Source: Pithys albifrons albifrons
Lineage: Eukaryota > Chordata > Aves > Passeriformes > Thamnophilidae
Length of the DNA stretch: 64,000 nucleotides
Direction of reading: 5' to 3'
NCBI RefSeq assembly: GCF_047495875.1
Contig: NC_092497.1
Coordinates: 76,865,463-76,929,462, forward strand
The notes beneath the pieces were generated by a model. That model had not been told where the DNA came from, did no database searches, and saw only the letters and a program-made list of their open reading frames with translations. The translations under genes and the position numbers were made by a program. Positions 1-12,281 of the stretch are shown in pieces (positions within the stretch are counted from its first letter, which is position 1; each line of letters opens with the position of its first letter).

Positions 1-206
1 AAATAAAATCCTCTGACAGGTCAAAGAATCACAGTTCTGACACAAAATTTAAACTATACTGATTTTTATTTCTAGACCTTTTTCTCATTATGTCGATACC
101 ACTCATGAAAGAAACACTGAAGGGTCAATCTAAGCAGTAGCCTATGTCAAGGTCTTTCCTCTCATCTTGCCTTATACCCACAAATTGTTTTCCTTCTCTG
201 TCACAG

Positions 207-442
207 GGGAAGCAGAAGGCTTTTATACAAAGTTTATTAAAGAAGTCCTGCTGTTGAATCATGAGGGGCAGAAAGGATCCCCCCTGCTTTCTGAACTGCG
301 TCTCAGAGGAGCCAACGTGAGGCTGGATCCATTCTTAGCCTCAGATTTTTTCAATGGTTTAGATTTAAGGTATTATAGAGGTGTGACTGAAGCACTTTAT
401 CCCATCAGTTTTAATGATGGCAAACTGAGAATATTTGTATAA
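207..442 (+). CDS. candidate terminal coding exon of an unrecognised host gene (partial)
   Basis: Seen: a pyrimidine-rich stretch ends in CACAG at 202-206, a good splice acceptor, and is followed by an open frame of about 78 codons that closes with TAA at 440-442. The frame enters with a split codon, so the preceding intron would be phase 1. The peptide starts GEAEGFYTKFIKEV, is rich in mixed charged and hydrophobic residues, has no transmembrane stretch or low complexity, and ends GKLRIFV. There is no in-frame ATG near the start, which fits an internal splice boundary rather than a whole small gene; earlier exons would lie left of the window. A weak poly(A) signal (ATTAAA) occurs near 553, but no AATAAA is close. 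I do not recognise the family and assign no function. The alternative is a chance frame next to a chance acceptor; the residue mix looks better than that, but evidence is limited. Confidence 0.4.
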
Positions 443-2030
443 AATTAATCATTTATTGTTACAAATGATCAGACAAAAGATCTTAATCATAATACACAAA
501 TATTAAGGCTAAAACTACTGGTAAAATTGTGTAAGGTAGGCCAGTGCACTATATTAAAGCAATTATTGAAGCGATATCTTAAAAAAGAAATAATTGTTAA
601 GTAGAGATTTGATGTAACTCATCCATACCAGCGCTTGTGGGACGATCTCTTCCTCTCAACCTTGAGGGACATGACCATCCACAGGAGTCACCTCTATGCA
701 TACTCCCCAAGAAGGGTTATGTTGGAAGAATCCGACTTCTATGTGAGTAGACTGGACTTTCATAGTATAAAGTGACTGCTAGTCACAGTCTTACAGGCCA
801 GCTAGTAGCTTATCTGTCAAATTCTGCTTCAAAAACCAGGATGTGTATTTGAAGTTTGGTGAACCAGGCTGGTTTTAGCATAATTCAACACCAAAAACAG
901 CACCCTGGCATGAGCAGTAACTCACCACAGATAACTTGCATTGACCAGATTCTAGGCCTTATCAGGGTAGAATCATCCTGCCACATTCCCCTACAGAAAC
1001 CTAGCATTTCTTAGAAGAGATTTTTTTACCAAAACCAGTGTTACAGTCTAGTTGTAGTGGAGGTCACATGGTTCATTCCTAGGCAGTGACTGGTGCACCC
1101 CTGTCCTTACCAGAGTGTTGCATATTGGTTCTGCTCTCAGAGCAGGTTTGTAAGAGTGCCCTTGGCAGCACGATCTTGACACCAGAGGTGCCCAGGCACA
1201 CTGGCCATCACAATTCTCAGAGACAGGTGAGGTCTCTTCCCACTGCTCACCACTCATCGCAGGATGCACTCTCTTGCTTTAAGGACCATCCTTGGTTTCA
1301 GAAGTAGGGGGTTTCACAGTGGAGTGGGGGATGACATATTCCTGAAGCACTTGTGGTACTACAATTAAAAGATCTATATGCATCTAAGACACAGCCTTAC
1401 GACACTACCGTTCATAGCTGTGAATCACTTCACCAGTCTCCCTCTATATAGCCTCTTTTAATTGTTTCAGGCCCAAGTAAAGGAGTCATAAGCTTTTTTG
1501 CCAATGACAAACTCTTATCTGTTTTAGAAATTATCAGATAAATTCAGAGTATATGAATAATAGTAACAAAGCAGACACTGAAACTCCTCCCCCCTCGGAG
1601 TAACACAATGTAGTTACACAGCATGGCAACATACTGCATACAGCTCTGAGTTTACTGATTTGAATCACAGTATCCCACAGAAGAAAAGGACAAATGCAAA
1701 GGGAAATTAATTAAAACAAGTAAAAGCTACACAACAAGATAGTTCATTATTTATGTAAAGTCTTGCCTGTTACATTATACAAATTGGTGTGATGGAGTAT
1801 ATGTCATGAAAATGTCTTTTCTGCAGACTCCTCTGAAAATGTATCGCTGTTCATGATGGCTGGGAAGAAGAAACTAAAAATAGATAGTTGGGTATATTGG
1901 GCATAATGGATCAGGCACAAATCTAAATATGTGAGCATGGTTGTAGTATTCAGCAAGATGCAGGATAGCATAGACAACAGATAATTTTGTTGAGATAATG
2001 TTTGCTGCAAGGAAGATAAATACAAACATT
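443..2030. other. unique AT-rich sequence, possible 3' UTR or downstream flank
   Basis: If the exon at 207-442 is real, the first few hundred bases would be its 3' UTR. Open frames here overlap on both strands and have no recognisable domains. I see no mobile element. Confidence 0.3.
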
Positions 2031-2120
2031 CATTGCCTCCCATTTCTTCTGGCAAATACTCATTCCCTTCCATTTCGTCAGACAAACACTCATTACCTTC
2101 CATTTCTTCAGTGAATTGGA
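2031..2120. repeat. 30-bp minisatellite, three copies
   Basis: Three consecutive 30-bp units begin CATTGCCTCC (2031), CATTCCCTTC (2061) and CATTACCTTC (2091), each followed by CATTTCnTC. The third copy diverges after about 20 bases. On the minus strand the 30-bp period keeps frame and gives a repeated EMEGNEC-like peptide in a 99-codon open frame, but that frame has no other coding signature. Confidence 0.75.
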
Positions 2121-2849
2121 GGACACTTGGCTTTCTGCTGTCTGCAGCACCAATTTCCTAACAAACAGGGCTCCTTTAACACTCTCAAGGATCTTAAAGG
2201 CCACATAGCAGCACTCTGGCTTTCAAAGGACAGAGCAAAAGATTAGTATAGCTATATGTAGGTATGACTATGTTCTGATTTCATATCTCTACTGCTGGCC
2301 AGATGGCTGTTTTATGAGTCATTTGCTCTTCATCACTTTATGCATTAAAAAGGGATTACTTTTGAAAAGAAACAGTTTCTTGCATGTGCACGTTCACCAA
2401 AGACAGAACACTCTAATGTGATGAAAGCCAAAAAGCTTAGAACGAGCCTTTTGCAAGAATCTTCTCTCTTGAAACTGCCAATAGGAGATTAATAAAACAA
2501 AAAATTTTAACAATTACTTTGAACCATAAACATACTAGTATACTCCAGCCACTTGAAGCCAACAATATGGGAATTTATCTGACAATACAGCAAACCCAAA
2601 ATTTCCCTGATACCAAGAAATCCCTAATGCAAACTCTGGCTGTGCCACAGACAGGACATGCAATCCCGGATGTCTCTCTCGCCCTTTCAGCCTCATTTTC
2701 CTTGGCTGTGGCATGAAAGCAGAGCTCACAGTTTTGTAATGTGAGTAGGATTACATAAAACTTTGCTCATGTCGTAAGACTGAAAGATGCTAACTATCAT
2801 TACTATTTCATAGTTTATTACTCTTGTTACAGAAAATCTTCCTAATAAA

Positions 2850-2876
2850 GAATCAAATTCATTAAGAATTTGATTC
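2850..2876. repeat. perfect 11-bp inverted repeat, 5-nt loop
   Basis: GAATCAAATTC at 2850-2860 is followed by the loop ATTAA and then the exact reverse complement GAATTTGATTC at 2866-2876. The stem is AT-rich. No poly-T run or flanking structure links it to a known RNA. Confidence 0.8.
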
Positions 2877-4703
2877 CTTTCATTCATGAAGGTCTGTGAT
2901 TAACTTTCCTAATAGATACTGTTGTTCTATTAAGTTTTAAGTACTTCATAAGTAATTGCTATTAAAACAAAGATGGATATTTTTGTCATATACAAACTTA
3001 AAAGGAGATGCTCAGAAAACCCTAGTTTTTTTCTGCCATGGACTACTTCTTCTTTTTCTCTCTCTTTTTTTTTTTTTTTAATCTATTCACTAGACCATTT
3101 CAACTTTTATGGCTTGGCAATGTTACATGTTGGAAAGTAACGAAGTACCAGCAAAGTACCAGGGAAGGCTCTTTGCCCTCAAAATGGGCAGAACATCAGG
3201 GCAGGAGGAGTAGAAGTCTCCCTGTGCAGCTCTTCTTACACATTGAAGTTGAAGTAGCAGACAGCAAATTGAAATTATGTTGACTTCACTTTAGTCACTT
3301 GCTTTATAAACAACCAGGAGAAATCAAATATAATCCTTCAGGCCCTCTCTCCATCTTTTCCTTTCTAGAAAAATACAGCAGGGGGAAAGTAAATCAGTCT
3401 TGATGTAATTTGAATAGTACAATTCAAATTACTGGATTTACACTGTACACATTGCATAGGTTCTATGATCATCCGAGCTGAGCAGTTCAGCAGCCTGTAA
3501 TTCAGAAGTCTGAATTATCCTCATGACACTTGAACAAGGTAATGGCAACTCAATTACTTTGAGCTAACACACGAGAAAGAGAAGCACATAAAACAAAGGA
3601 GTATACTTGTTTCAACCCTTAATTTTGTAATGCTGACCTGCAAACCTGACACCATAAAATCACAGTTAGTTCAGCACTGTCTTGAAACCAGGAAGTACTG
3701 CTGAGAGGCAAGATAGTCTGTCTAGGGCTCAGCATGGGACCAAGAGGTTTGTTTGTTTCTGGTTGCCTTAGCGGGTACACAGGAGCACCAAATCTGCTAG
3801 GGCAGAGAAAGAGTAAATATCTCTTCTCAAGAACAGCCATGTAGACACTTGTGCTTTGCAGACCTGTTACACTAGATGAATAAAGCAGTTTTTACATTTT
3901 GTGGAACAGTGCAAGACCTGGACATGTTGGACGAGGATGACAAGTTACTCTGCAATGTCAAGACTTTGTTTCACTTGCACCTGCCACAGGAAATTCAAGC
4001 AGATAGAGTTTAGCAGCTACAGAGGGTAGCAGCAGATGAGCAGGGGATTCTGGGCCTGGCAAAGGTTTGAAGACATCCAAAAATGCTTCCAACTTACTGT
4101 GAATTATGGCAGAAGAGATTTGTCCCAGGTTAACTTGGATATCTGAAAAGAGAGAAGTGGTATGAAAAGAAACCTCTGAAGCTCTGGGTCATCCCTATTC
4201 ACTGTACCACCCACACTTTCACAAATATACCTGGAATTCTTTCCAGCCTGCTGAATTTCTTTTCCTCAATCTCTAATTTGTGTTCTGCATATTCCTGGCA
4301 CAGAAATGTCTTTTATATTCACAGCTTACTATTATGTAAAACCTTTACCCACACACCATGCATTGTAGTTGCACTTACTAAGGAAGAAAGGAGAATCATG
4401 GTTTGGAAGGTGAAATGTCCCATGGGTTTTGGTCACATCTTGATTCTTGGTGTAGGAAACTTTTTAACTGATCCTCAGATGATCTGTGTTCACTCTCAAT
4501 TTCATGGCCAGGTTTAAATCAAAAATATTCCTCTCTTAGCCAGGCATAAATTGCCTGCTGTCGCCTCTGTAACTGGTGGACAGATGCGCGTGTAGAATTA
4601 ACCCATGCTTCCACATTTCACCAAATATATCCAAATATTATACATATTCACTGACTCAGCTCAACTTTGATCATAAAAAAAGGAGCTATAAGTGTAAGGT
4701 AGC

Positions 4704-4726
4704 TGTAGATAATGCATAACCACCAA
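4704..4726 (+). repeat. dispersed 23-nt direct repeat, copy 1
   Basis: This segment (TGTAGATAATGCATAACC...) recurs at 5743-5765 with one mismatch, G to A, about 1.04 kb downstream. Similarity fades quickly on both sides. Confidence 0.7.
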
Positions 4727-5742
4727 CTTTTTATTCCTGAGAAAATAGTCTTTATTTCTTAAATTCAGCATTTTAAGTTGCACAGATTATACTGGAGTAA
4801 GCTATTACTGCACTCCAATTTTCTGCCACTTAACAGTAAAAATGTGTAAAACACCTAGGAGAACCACCAGTGGAAATAAAAATCTTCATGAATGTGCCAA
4901 TAGCTTTAACTTTTTTCCCTTTTTCTTTTGAGTCTGTGTTAAAGGGCTTTTGGAAGCTTTACCTAGACCTTTTGCAATATAGTAGATAGCCAGGAGGGTT
5001 CAGAGAGAGACAGAGATGGTAAGCAAGCATGCCTGAGCAGGTGGATATGAAGGAGCATCTGTAGACAAGAGGAAAAAAAAGGTTGAAAACATAAGGGCAA
5101 TTTCAAAAATAGGCAACAGAACAAGCTGTAAAGATCATAGAATTCGGTTTTTAAGGAAAAATGTAAATAATGAACAGTAAATAGACAATCTGAACACTGC
5201 CTCAGAGTTCCATGCCATTATGAAATTCATGTTTCAGCCAAACTTACAGTCCTGCAGTATCTGTTTTCAGCAGCTCTAGGTAGAGGTTTCTAGGGAATGA
5301 ATGTAAAAGTGACAAAAATAAATACTGAGTGTACAACTGGAGAAGGTAGTGGTTCTGAACATGAAAGCTGTCTAGGAGCACCTGAAAGCACAGTGTGGTG
5401 TGACGGCAGTCTCACATGATGCTGCTGGCCAGTCATCTCTTGAATTTCCAAGAAGTGATAAATATTTTCAGGAAACAGCAATTAATTGGGAAGAGAGAGG
5501 GAAGAGGCCATAAAAGAGCAATCTATTCCAGAACCAGAACCCTCTGTTATCCATTAATTACAGGTAACATATTCGGACTCCTTTCTTGAGATCTTAATGT
5601 GAACTTAACGAACTGATCATTTGAACATATGAATCTCTTCTAAAAAGCTAGTGAAAACTGCATTATATTTGAATACTGCCAAGTCCTTTCTGGTAAAGGA
5701 CCAAACAGTTGTTTTCATCTTACTTTCTAGTCCTAGCTCACT

Positions 5743-5765
5743 TGTAGATAATACATAACCACCAA
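5743..5765 (+). repeat. dispersed 23-nt direct repeat, copy 2
   Basis: Partner of the segment at 4704-4726, with 22 of 23 bases identical. It may be a remnant of a local duplication or of a small decayed repeat family. Confidence 0.7.
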
Positions 5766-6517
5766 TTTCTTACTAAGGAACATTTTTTTAAGAAAGTAGA
5801 ACTGTTTTCATGTGACAGAGGAGTTTCAGTCATCTCACTGTAGACATTAACCATCACTACTTGCTTTATCAAACCTTCATTTTCCAAATCACACTCAAGT
5901 GTCATATCCACATCTGGTTCTTTTGGTCATTTACTACAAAGCACAGAAGAAGACCAGAAAATAGCAGCTCATATTAGTAAATATTTATAAACCATCTCAG
6001 CATGGAGTGTTGGAGTTAGTTATTACACAATGTACTGGCAACCACCTGTTCATTAGGTAAGGAGGATTAAGGTATTTCTATAATTCCTAAGGGCAGCCCT
6101 GGGGAGTTGTAGGGCCCATGACAACACAGAAAAAAAAGATAGATAAATGGAAACTTTGACTGACTGATGCTGTTCAGGACAAAACTGAGAAAATCAGCAT
6201 GTAGTGACAATTTTCCATTCTAAAATTTTTCTATGAGGGCAGGCAGCTGTAGATTCCACACTTCCAGTCTGTCTTTTCTGACTCTATAAATGAATTAAAT
6301 TAATTTCATCTTGCTCAAGTGGAAAGAAGCCTTGTAAACAAGAGGGAATATATGCATGGGAAGAAAAGACAATTCAGTCATTATTGGTCCTTTCAATAGA
6401 AAGTCTAGCACGTTATTTGATTAGAGGGATGAGCTTTTCTAACTCACTGAGTTTCACAAAATTTCAATTCAAAAAGACATTCTTATGTAATGATAAATTC
6501 CCTCCTATTTTTTTCTT

Positions 6518-6555
6518 TTGTTGTTGTTGTTGCTGTTGTTGTTGTTGTTGTTGTT
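6518..6555. repeat. (TTG)n microsatellite
   Basis: About twelve TTG units with one interruption (TGC near 6531). The minus strand reads as a glutamine run, but only because of the repeat. Confidence 0.95.
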
Positions 6556-9500
6556 TAATTCCTCTAACTCTACATCCTTGACTACAGTACTGAGAAACAA
6601 CAAAATGACAGGAGATTATCAAATCAAAGAAACTATTCTTAAAATACAACTTGATTGTACCATGTGGAAGGACCTTAATTAAGTGTAAAGGCAAAAAACA
6701 CACTATGGAATATATAAAATTATTGTTAAGTTATCCAGAAAAAGCAATCTCGCTGACCCATGCAAATTCAGAGAAATCACACAAATTACTACCACTGGGC
6801 ATGTATTTTCAGCATGATACCAAGCTGCAGGAAAGGTGTTGGAGATTCACGAAATCAGAAACCCAGCATTGAGACACCATTCCTGATGTGCACTTTGGGG
6901 AAGGCCATGGCCCCCCTGCAGGGAGCACACAAACACCAGCACTCAACACAGATTGGTATCAGTTATCTGCCTTCCATGACAACAAGTCCTGGTTTGAGTT
7001 ATGACCTGCATGAAGGCTGGGAGGGGGTTAAGCAAGTTACCCAAGGGGCTGGCAGCCCCAGAGCAGCTTTGACACCGAAACAAACCCAGGCTGCATTCTT
7101 CTTTTGCTACTGTTTAGTGTTATTTCTGGTAACAGATAATAAAACCAATCATAAAATGTTGCAGCCAGCAATATCTGTATTTTACCAACAAGGCCTATAT
7201 TTTACCAATAACTTTCTGCTACTCAGCACTATCCCAGAAGTGCTAAAAAGGTACACAGCAAAAACAGCAAGCAAAAATGAGCTTGAAACTAATTAAGACA
7301 AGAAAGCCAAAGAAGAAGCCCTTTATGTCAAGCTGCAATACCACAGGGGAAGGCAAAAATCTTAGAGACGTATAAGTTAATGCAGGAAGAAATTACATTA
7401 TTTGACAAATTTCCACCTTGTGCACTAAACCTAATGGCAAGCAGAAATCAAAGCAAATACAATACTAGAGTAAAAGTGAGAATTCTCTTTGCAAGCACAT
7501 CTTGGGGATACAATTCCAGGAGCTGGAGTTCTGCCAGTGTCTTGGATGGGAAATCAGCTGTCTCACAAAACAACTGCCTCCAAACGTCCTGGGCAGCAGC
7601 CAGAAAGCCTCAGTGAGAAGGGAGAAAGCTTACTCATGCACAACAGACTCTGAAAAAGGTTGTGAATATTTAGACTCCTGCGTGTGATAAGTACACCGGT
7701 ACTGACTGCTCTGCATATAAGCCTAGCCAGCAGAGACCATCCTAGATGAGGAAACAAGAGGAGGTAGAAGCAGTTCCCTTTCCCTACTTTTGTGTCTTTG
7801 TGCTTTAAGATTACTTCACAAATCAAGAAGCTGTAGACTTTCTTTTTGGTTTAAGCACTTAGTCACCAGCCCTTGCAAGGCAAAGCTTGCTACTCCTATT
7901 CAATAAACATTTCTCAACTATTCTTAATGACAGCCTATATTTCAGGCAAAGACCCTCAGATAGAAGACAGTAGAAGTGCTTAGTTTTCCTTTATCTTCTT
8001 CCAATTTAAATTATGTTCTTTGTCCAACACCAAAAAACCAAACCAAACCCAATAAAGGGTAACCAAAAGCAGGGTAATCTCTGTAAATTCCAATGTGGTG
8101 AGCTGTTCTGAAGCAAAGTATGTCCCATATTTTTTCCTGGGAAAAATAAATAGTAAAATGCTCTCCCTACAGAAACAGAAAGAAAATTTAAAAAAATTAA
8201 GAGACCAAATCAGTAATCCTCATTTAGATGAACAGCTAAAACAGCCAGAGTGGTAATAAAACTCCTAAATTACTAGCTTTCACCCACTGGAAAAAAGCAG
8301 GCATATTTGAAGTTGTTTCAGGAAAACAGTGAACAACACTGTGCATTTAAATAGACATGCTAGCATATCTTCTTCTTAGATCCTGTTTTTGACTAACAGA
8401 ATCACTTTTCACTGTAAAAACTCAATGGCCCAGATGATGTTACTTCAAATATTCTTTTCCTTTTCCAACAGCTTGTTGCAATGACTACCTTCCAAAAAGT
8501 CTGTCCAGCAAACTTACATGGTGCACAGCAATGTGGGTGCACGCTTCAGATTTCTGGGTTAAAAATTTCACATCATGCTGTCCCTCCTTGGAACACACTA
8601 GACAAGAGGAAGGCTCACTCGTCATCCATTTAGAGAAGAAATGAGGTAAATGTTAGGTGAAAGAGACCCAAGTGGGAATCTGTGGGAAACCTGTTAGAAA
8701 GGTTTTCATTTCCAAAAGGAGTGAGTTTGTGCTAAAGGGCTAAGGGTAACACTGAGCTTTTAAATGCAAAGAGGACTTGCATTAAGGACAAAAGAAAATA
8801 AGTTCACCTGCAGACAGATGCAATAGCTCCTGAATCTGTGGCTTTCTAAAGGAAATGACACAACCAGCTCATCACAGAACTCACAGTAACTCATAAAACG
8901 AAAGAAGGTTTTCAGATGTCATCTTTTATAGAACAACTGCCAGAATGAAAAACCTGTAAAGTACCTGAAATGCCTCTGTGTCCCAGAGCTCCCTAGCTCA
9001 CCAGAGAATGGTATGTTTTCATATAAATTTGTTAAAACCTGGGGCTGTGTAAAAGGTTGGATTAAATCCCCCTTATTTTCTTTCATCTCAGAAGTTCTAG
9101 ATTATAAAGATACCTCAAAACAAGATCCTCCACAGATGCAGCTCTTCAGTCTTCTTAATCTTTTGTTAGGTCATATATTACAGATTGATCTCCTTTAACT
9201 GTATGTTTCCTCTACTCTTAGAGTCTTCAGTCTGAAAAGTGACTTGGCTGCAAAAGCTGTTTAAAAATCCTGCCATCTGCTTGGAAGAAAAGGTTCCAAG
9301 CATTTTACAGTAAGGTTTAGGTTGACTATGCTGGAGCTGTGCAAAATCACCCATCTCAGTACAGACATTACATTACCTGGCTGCATTCATTTATTAAATG
9401 AGGATAAAAAGGCCCTCAGCCAACACTTCAACTGATCACTTGAACACTGACTCTCAGCTCACCAAGCCTCACTCCTTATGGCCTCTGCATTCTGGTGCAG

Positions 9501-12029
9501 AGAATTCAGCAAAGCCATCAGCATTTCCCAGTTCTATTGGCTCCTAAGGAAAGGCTTAATAAAATTAACACCACAACCCTCAGCTTTCTCAGAGGTCTTA
9601 AAAAAGGTATTTTGTAAGAACCAAAAGAGATCAAGATGAGAGGCAATTCCATGCATTGCTCTCCCAAACTTGTACTAAGGGATCATAAGTCTTTCTGCAC
9701 TTTCTCTGTCACTGCTGCCATGAGTGTCCTCCCACTGCTCCACTCTGCCACTAGATGCTCCCAGAAGTGCTATCTCATCCAGCAGGACAAGCACAGCTGT
9801 ACCACATTCACTGAGTAGACTTGGATTAAAAAAATAAATAAAGCTTTGTCTTACCAGGTACAGTATTTGAAAGTATTCACAGGCACAAGGGCTTTGGGAA
9901 GACCTCCACAACCTGCATGATGAAGTAAGCCATGGCAGGGTCAGCATAGACACCTTGCCTGGACTGCCCCTGGGTACCCACCAGTATTTTCAGTACAGGA
10001 ACAGCTCAGGAGATTGCTGGAGGTAAGAAAATAGCTGGCAAATGATGCAATACCCTCTGTAATACTTGCCGTTTCGGCATTGTCGTGATTTATCCCCAAA
10101 ATGTGCATATGTCACATGCTCAGAGGATTCTGGACTTGGAAAGATATTTTAGAGCAAAAATCTGTATGTCTAGACCACTTCTTGGGCATTTTTTAATACT
10201 ATGCATACAACACACTCAACTGCAGCAATTACATGGCTGTATTTATGTACCCATGAGTACCCAGCTGACATTTATAAATCCTGGGAATAATCTCCTATGT
10301 TTGTTCTTTATCAAAGTTTTCAGAATGAAATCAAGTTTTGCACAAACTCATTAACTTCAGTTAAGAAGGCAGAATGTTTATTTCAATCAGAACAGAATAT
10401 AAACTTTGACTGAAAAACAGCAGGAGTAAATGGCTCTCCAGAAGCTCTAATCCCTTCTACTTTGGGTACAGATAGATATAGCCATATACAGGCTTTTATA
10501 TAGGCATGTATTCTGTTTTAGAAGTTCCCTGGTTTTTTGATTTTTTTTCCCTTGAAACCTATCTGGCTAAACAGAGTTGCCTCTGTGAAAGTCATCTAAA
10601 AGAACCTAGTAGTGAGTTTGGTCCAGGTCTTCAGTTCAGCAGTAGCAGTGAATGACTAAATTTATGTCACCATGGCTCATGACTTTAAAACTATGTCTTC
10701 CCTGCATAAGGAAAGTCTTCTTCTTAATACTGTAAAATAAAAACATTCATCTCTCTTAAAATTGTAGAATATTGGAAGTTTTTATTTAACAAGAAATATT
10801 AAGAGCTCAGGTAAGTGAATTATGTCACCAGCTTGAAGGTAATGCCTTTTTTGTGAACTATGCCACAGTATTAAAAAAAAAAAAACAACAATTCTTCTCA
10901 AAGGCAAGCAAAAAGAAACCTAGGAAAAGTATTTGTAGTCAGAAAAAATACAGCAGTATGTACATATAGAAGTGCAGTCAAGCACTTTTTCTCTATTTAT
11001 GAGTGATTCAAACTCTAAAAAAGGTATCATCTAAATGCAACAAAGAAAAACCTTACAATTAATTACAAGATCCCTCTGTTTCACAACTCATACAGTGTCT
11101 CTCAGACTACATTTGCAGATACACTTATCACCATTAATACATGCATAAAGCCTAGGGGTAGCGTTGTTGTTTGTAAAGTTTTAACCTCACGTGCTTATTG
11201 TTCTTGTTTTTACATACCTAACTGAACAAGTGGTAGCACCTGGGAAATAGACTGATTCAAAAAGTATAAAATCCAAGGAAATGTTTGCAGACATTGATGG
11301 CTGAGTCAGTCCAGTTAGCAGGGGTCTGCAGCACCTCTTCAGGAACTCCTATTTACTCACCACGCAGCACTGTTTTGTGTTTAATGCCTACCTAGACAGA
11401 CATTGTGAACAATTAGAGCTGTCATAACTACTAGGAATTTCAAGAGAAAATTTTCATTAGGTAGTGTAAATAATAGCAGTTGAAAACACTTTCTTCTCTA
11501 GTTTAAATATGGAAGAAAAATAAATCCATTTTGTTATGCAAAATTCACAGAAACCTCATAAGAAATAGTATGTTGCAATTGAAGGAAATGAGATATAGCT
11601 GGGAAAAAAAAGAAAAAAGAAAAACTAGTCATGTAGCTGGAGCCTCTTTCCTTCTGAAGTGGTCAGGAAAAGCTATCCTGTACTAGGAGAAAGGAGTTCC
11701 AGACAGGACTGAGCACCCAGGTACAGTGCATTTCTTTTGACAAACCCACACCACTCCCTCCTTTGCCCCACTGCCAGTATTCAGAGTGTCCATCCCCCAC
11801 AACACAGCCCTCCCCAATACCCAATTTGGCTGCTCAGACACAAAGCAAACACTCAAATACAAATCTTGATTCCTGAATGAAAAAAGGCCTTTAAAATTTT
11901 CAAATGTCCTTTCTATGTGTGCATGTTGTCAGCTGTCCCCCTCACCTGTCATACCCCTGATACATCTTCTGACAAGAATATCTGATTTCTCCCAAGTTCC
12001 ACACCGAAGAGAAGGACCCATGGATTGAA
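6556..12029. other. unique non-coding sequence
   Basis: A long stretch without a supported gene. It includes the longest ATG-started open frame of the window (6760-7296, +, 178 codons), which has no recognisable motif and runs through mixed-composition sequence with no gene-like context. No mobile element was recognised. Confidence 0.4.
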
Positions 12030-12281
12030 CCCCATACTTAAACTGGGGAGGTTTCTATTAGATATTAGGAAACTTTTATCATGGAAAGGATTATAAAGTA
12101 CTGGAATAAGCTTCTCAGAGAAGTAGTGGAGTTACTATCCCTGGAAATCTTAAAAAAATGTGTGGATATGGCATTTGAGGACATGGTTTAATAGCGAACA
12201 TAATAGTGATGTAAGGTAGACAGTTGAACTTGATGATCTTAAAAGTCTTTTCCAACCTTAGCAATACTTTGATTCAGTGAT
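12030..12281 (+). mobile_element. CR1 LINE, 3'-end fragment
   Basis: The sequence follows the CR1 3' end: GGGGAGGTTT, a GATATTAGGAAA block, CATGGAAAGG, a block around GTGGAGTTAC, CCTGGAAAT, then TTGATGATCT and TTTTCCAACC. It ends in a decayed ATTCTATGA-like tail near 12,270. Only the last part of the RT-ORF and the 3' UTR remain, which is typical 5' truncation. Divergence from the usual motifs suggests an old insertion. Confidence 0.9.

Larger units (their letters stand above)
2121..6517. other. unique non-coding sequence
   Basis: AT-rich sequence with only short chance open frames. It contains a small hairpin at 2850-2876 and one copy of a dispersed 23-base near-repeat at 4704-4726, with its partner at 5743-5765. 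No exon, RNA gene or mobile element could be supported by eye. Confidence 0.4.

Noticed and set aside
6464..6703. Poly-glutamine protein on the minus strand
   Set aside because: The Gln run is only the (TTG)n microsatellite read in reverse; flanking residues show no gene.
6760..7296. 178-codon open frame, the longest ATG frame in the window
   Set aside because: No domain, no splice or promoter context, mixed composition and no repeat homology; a frame of this length is expected by chance among many in 64 kb.
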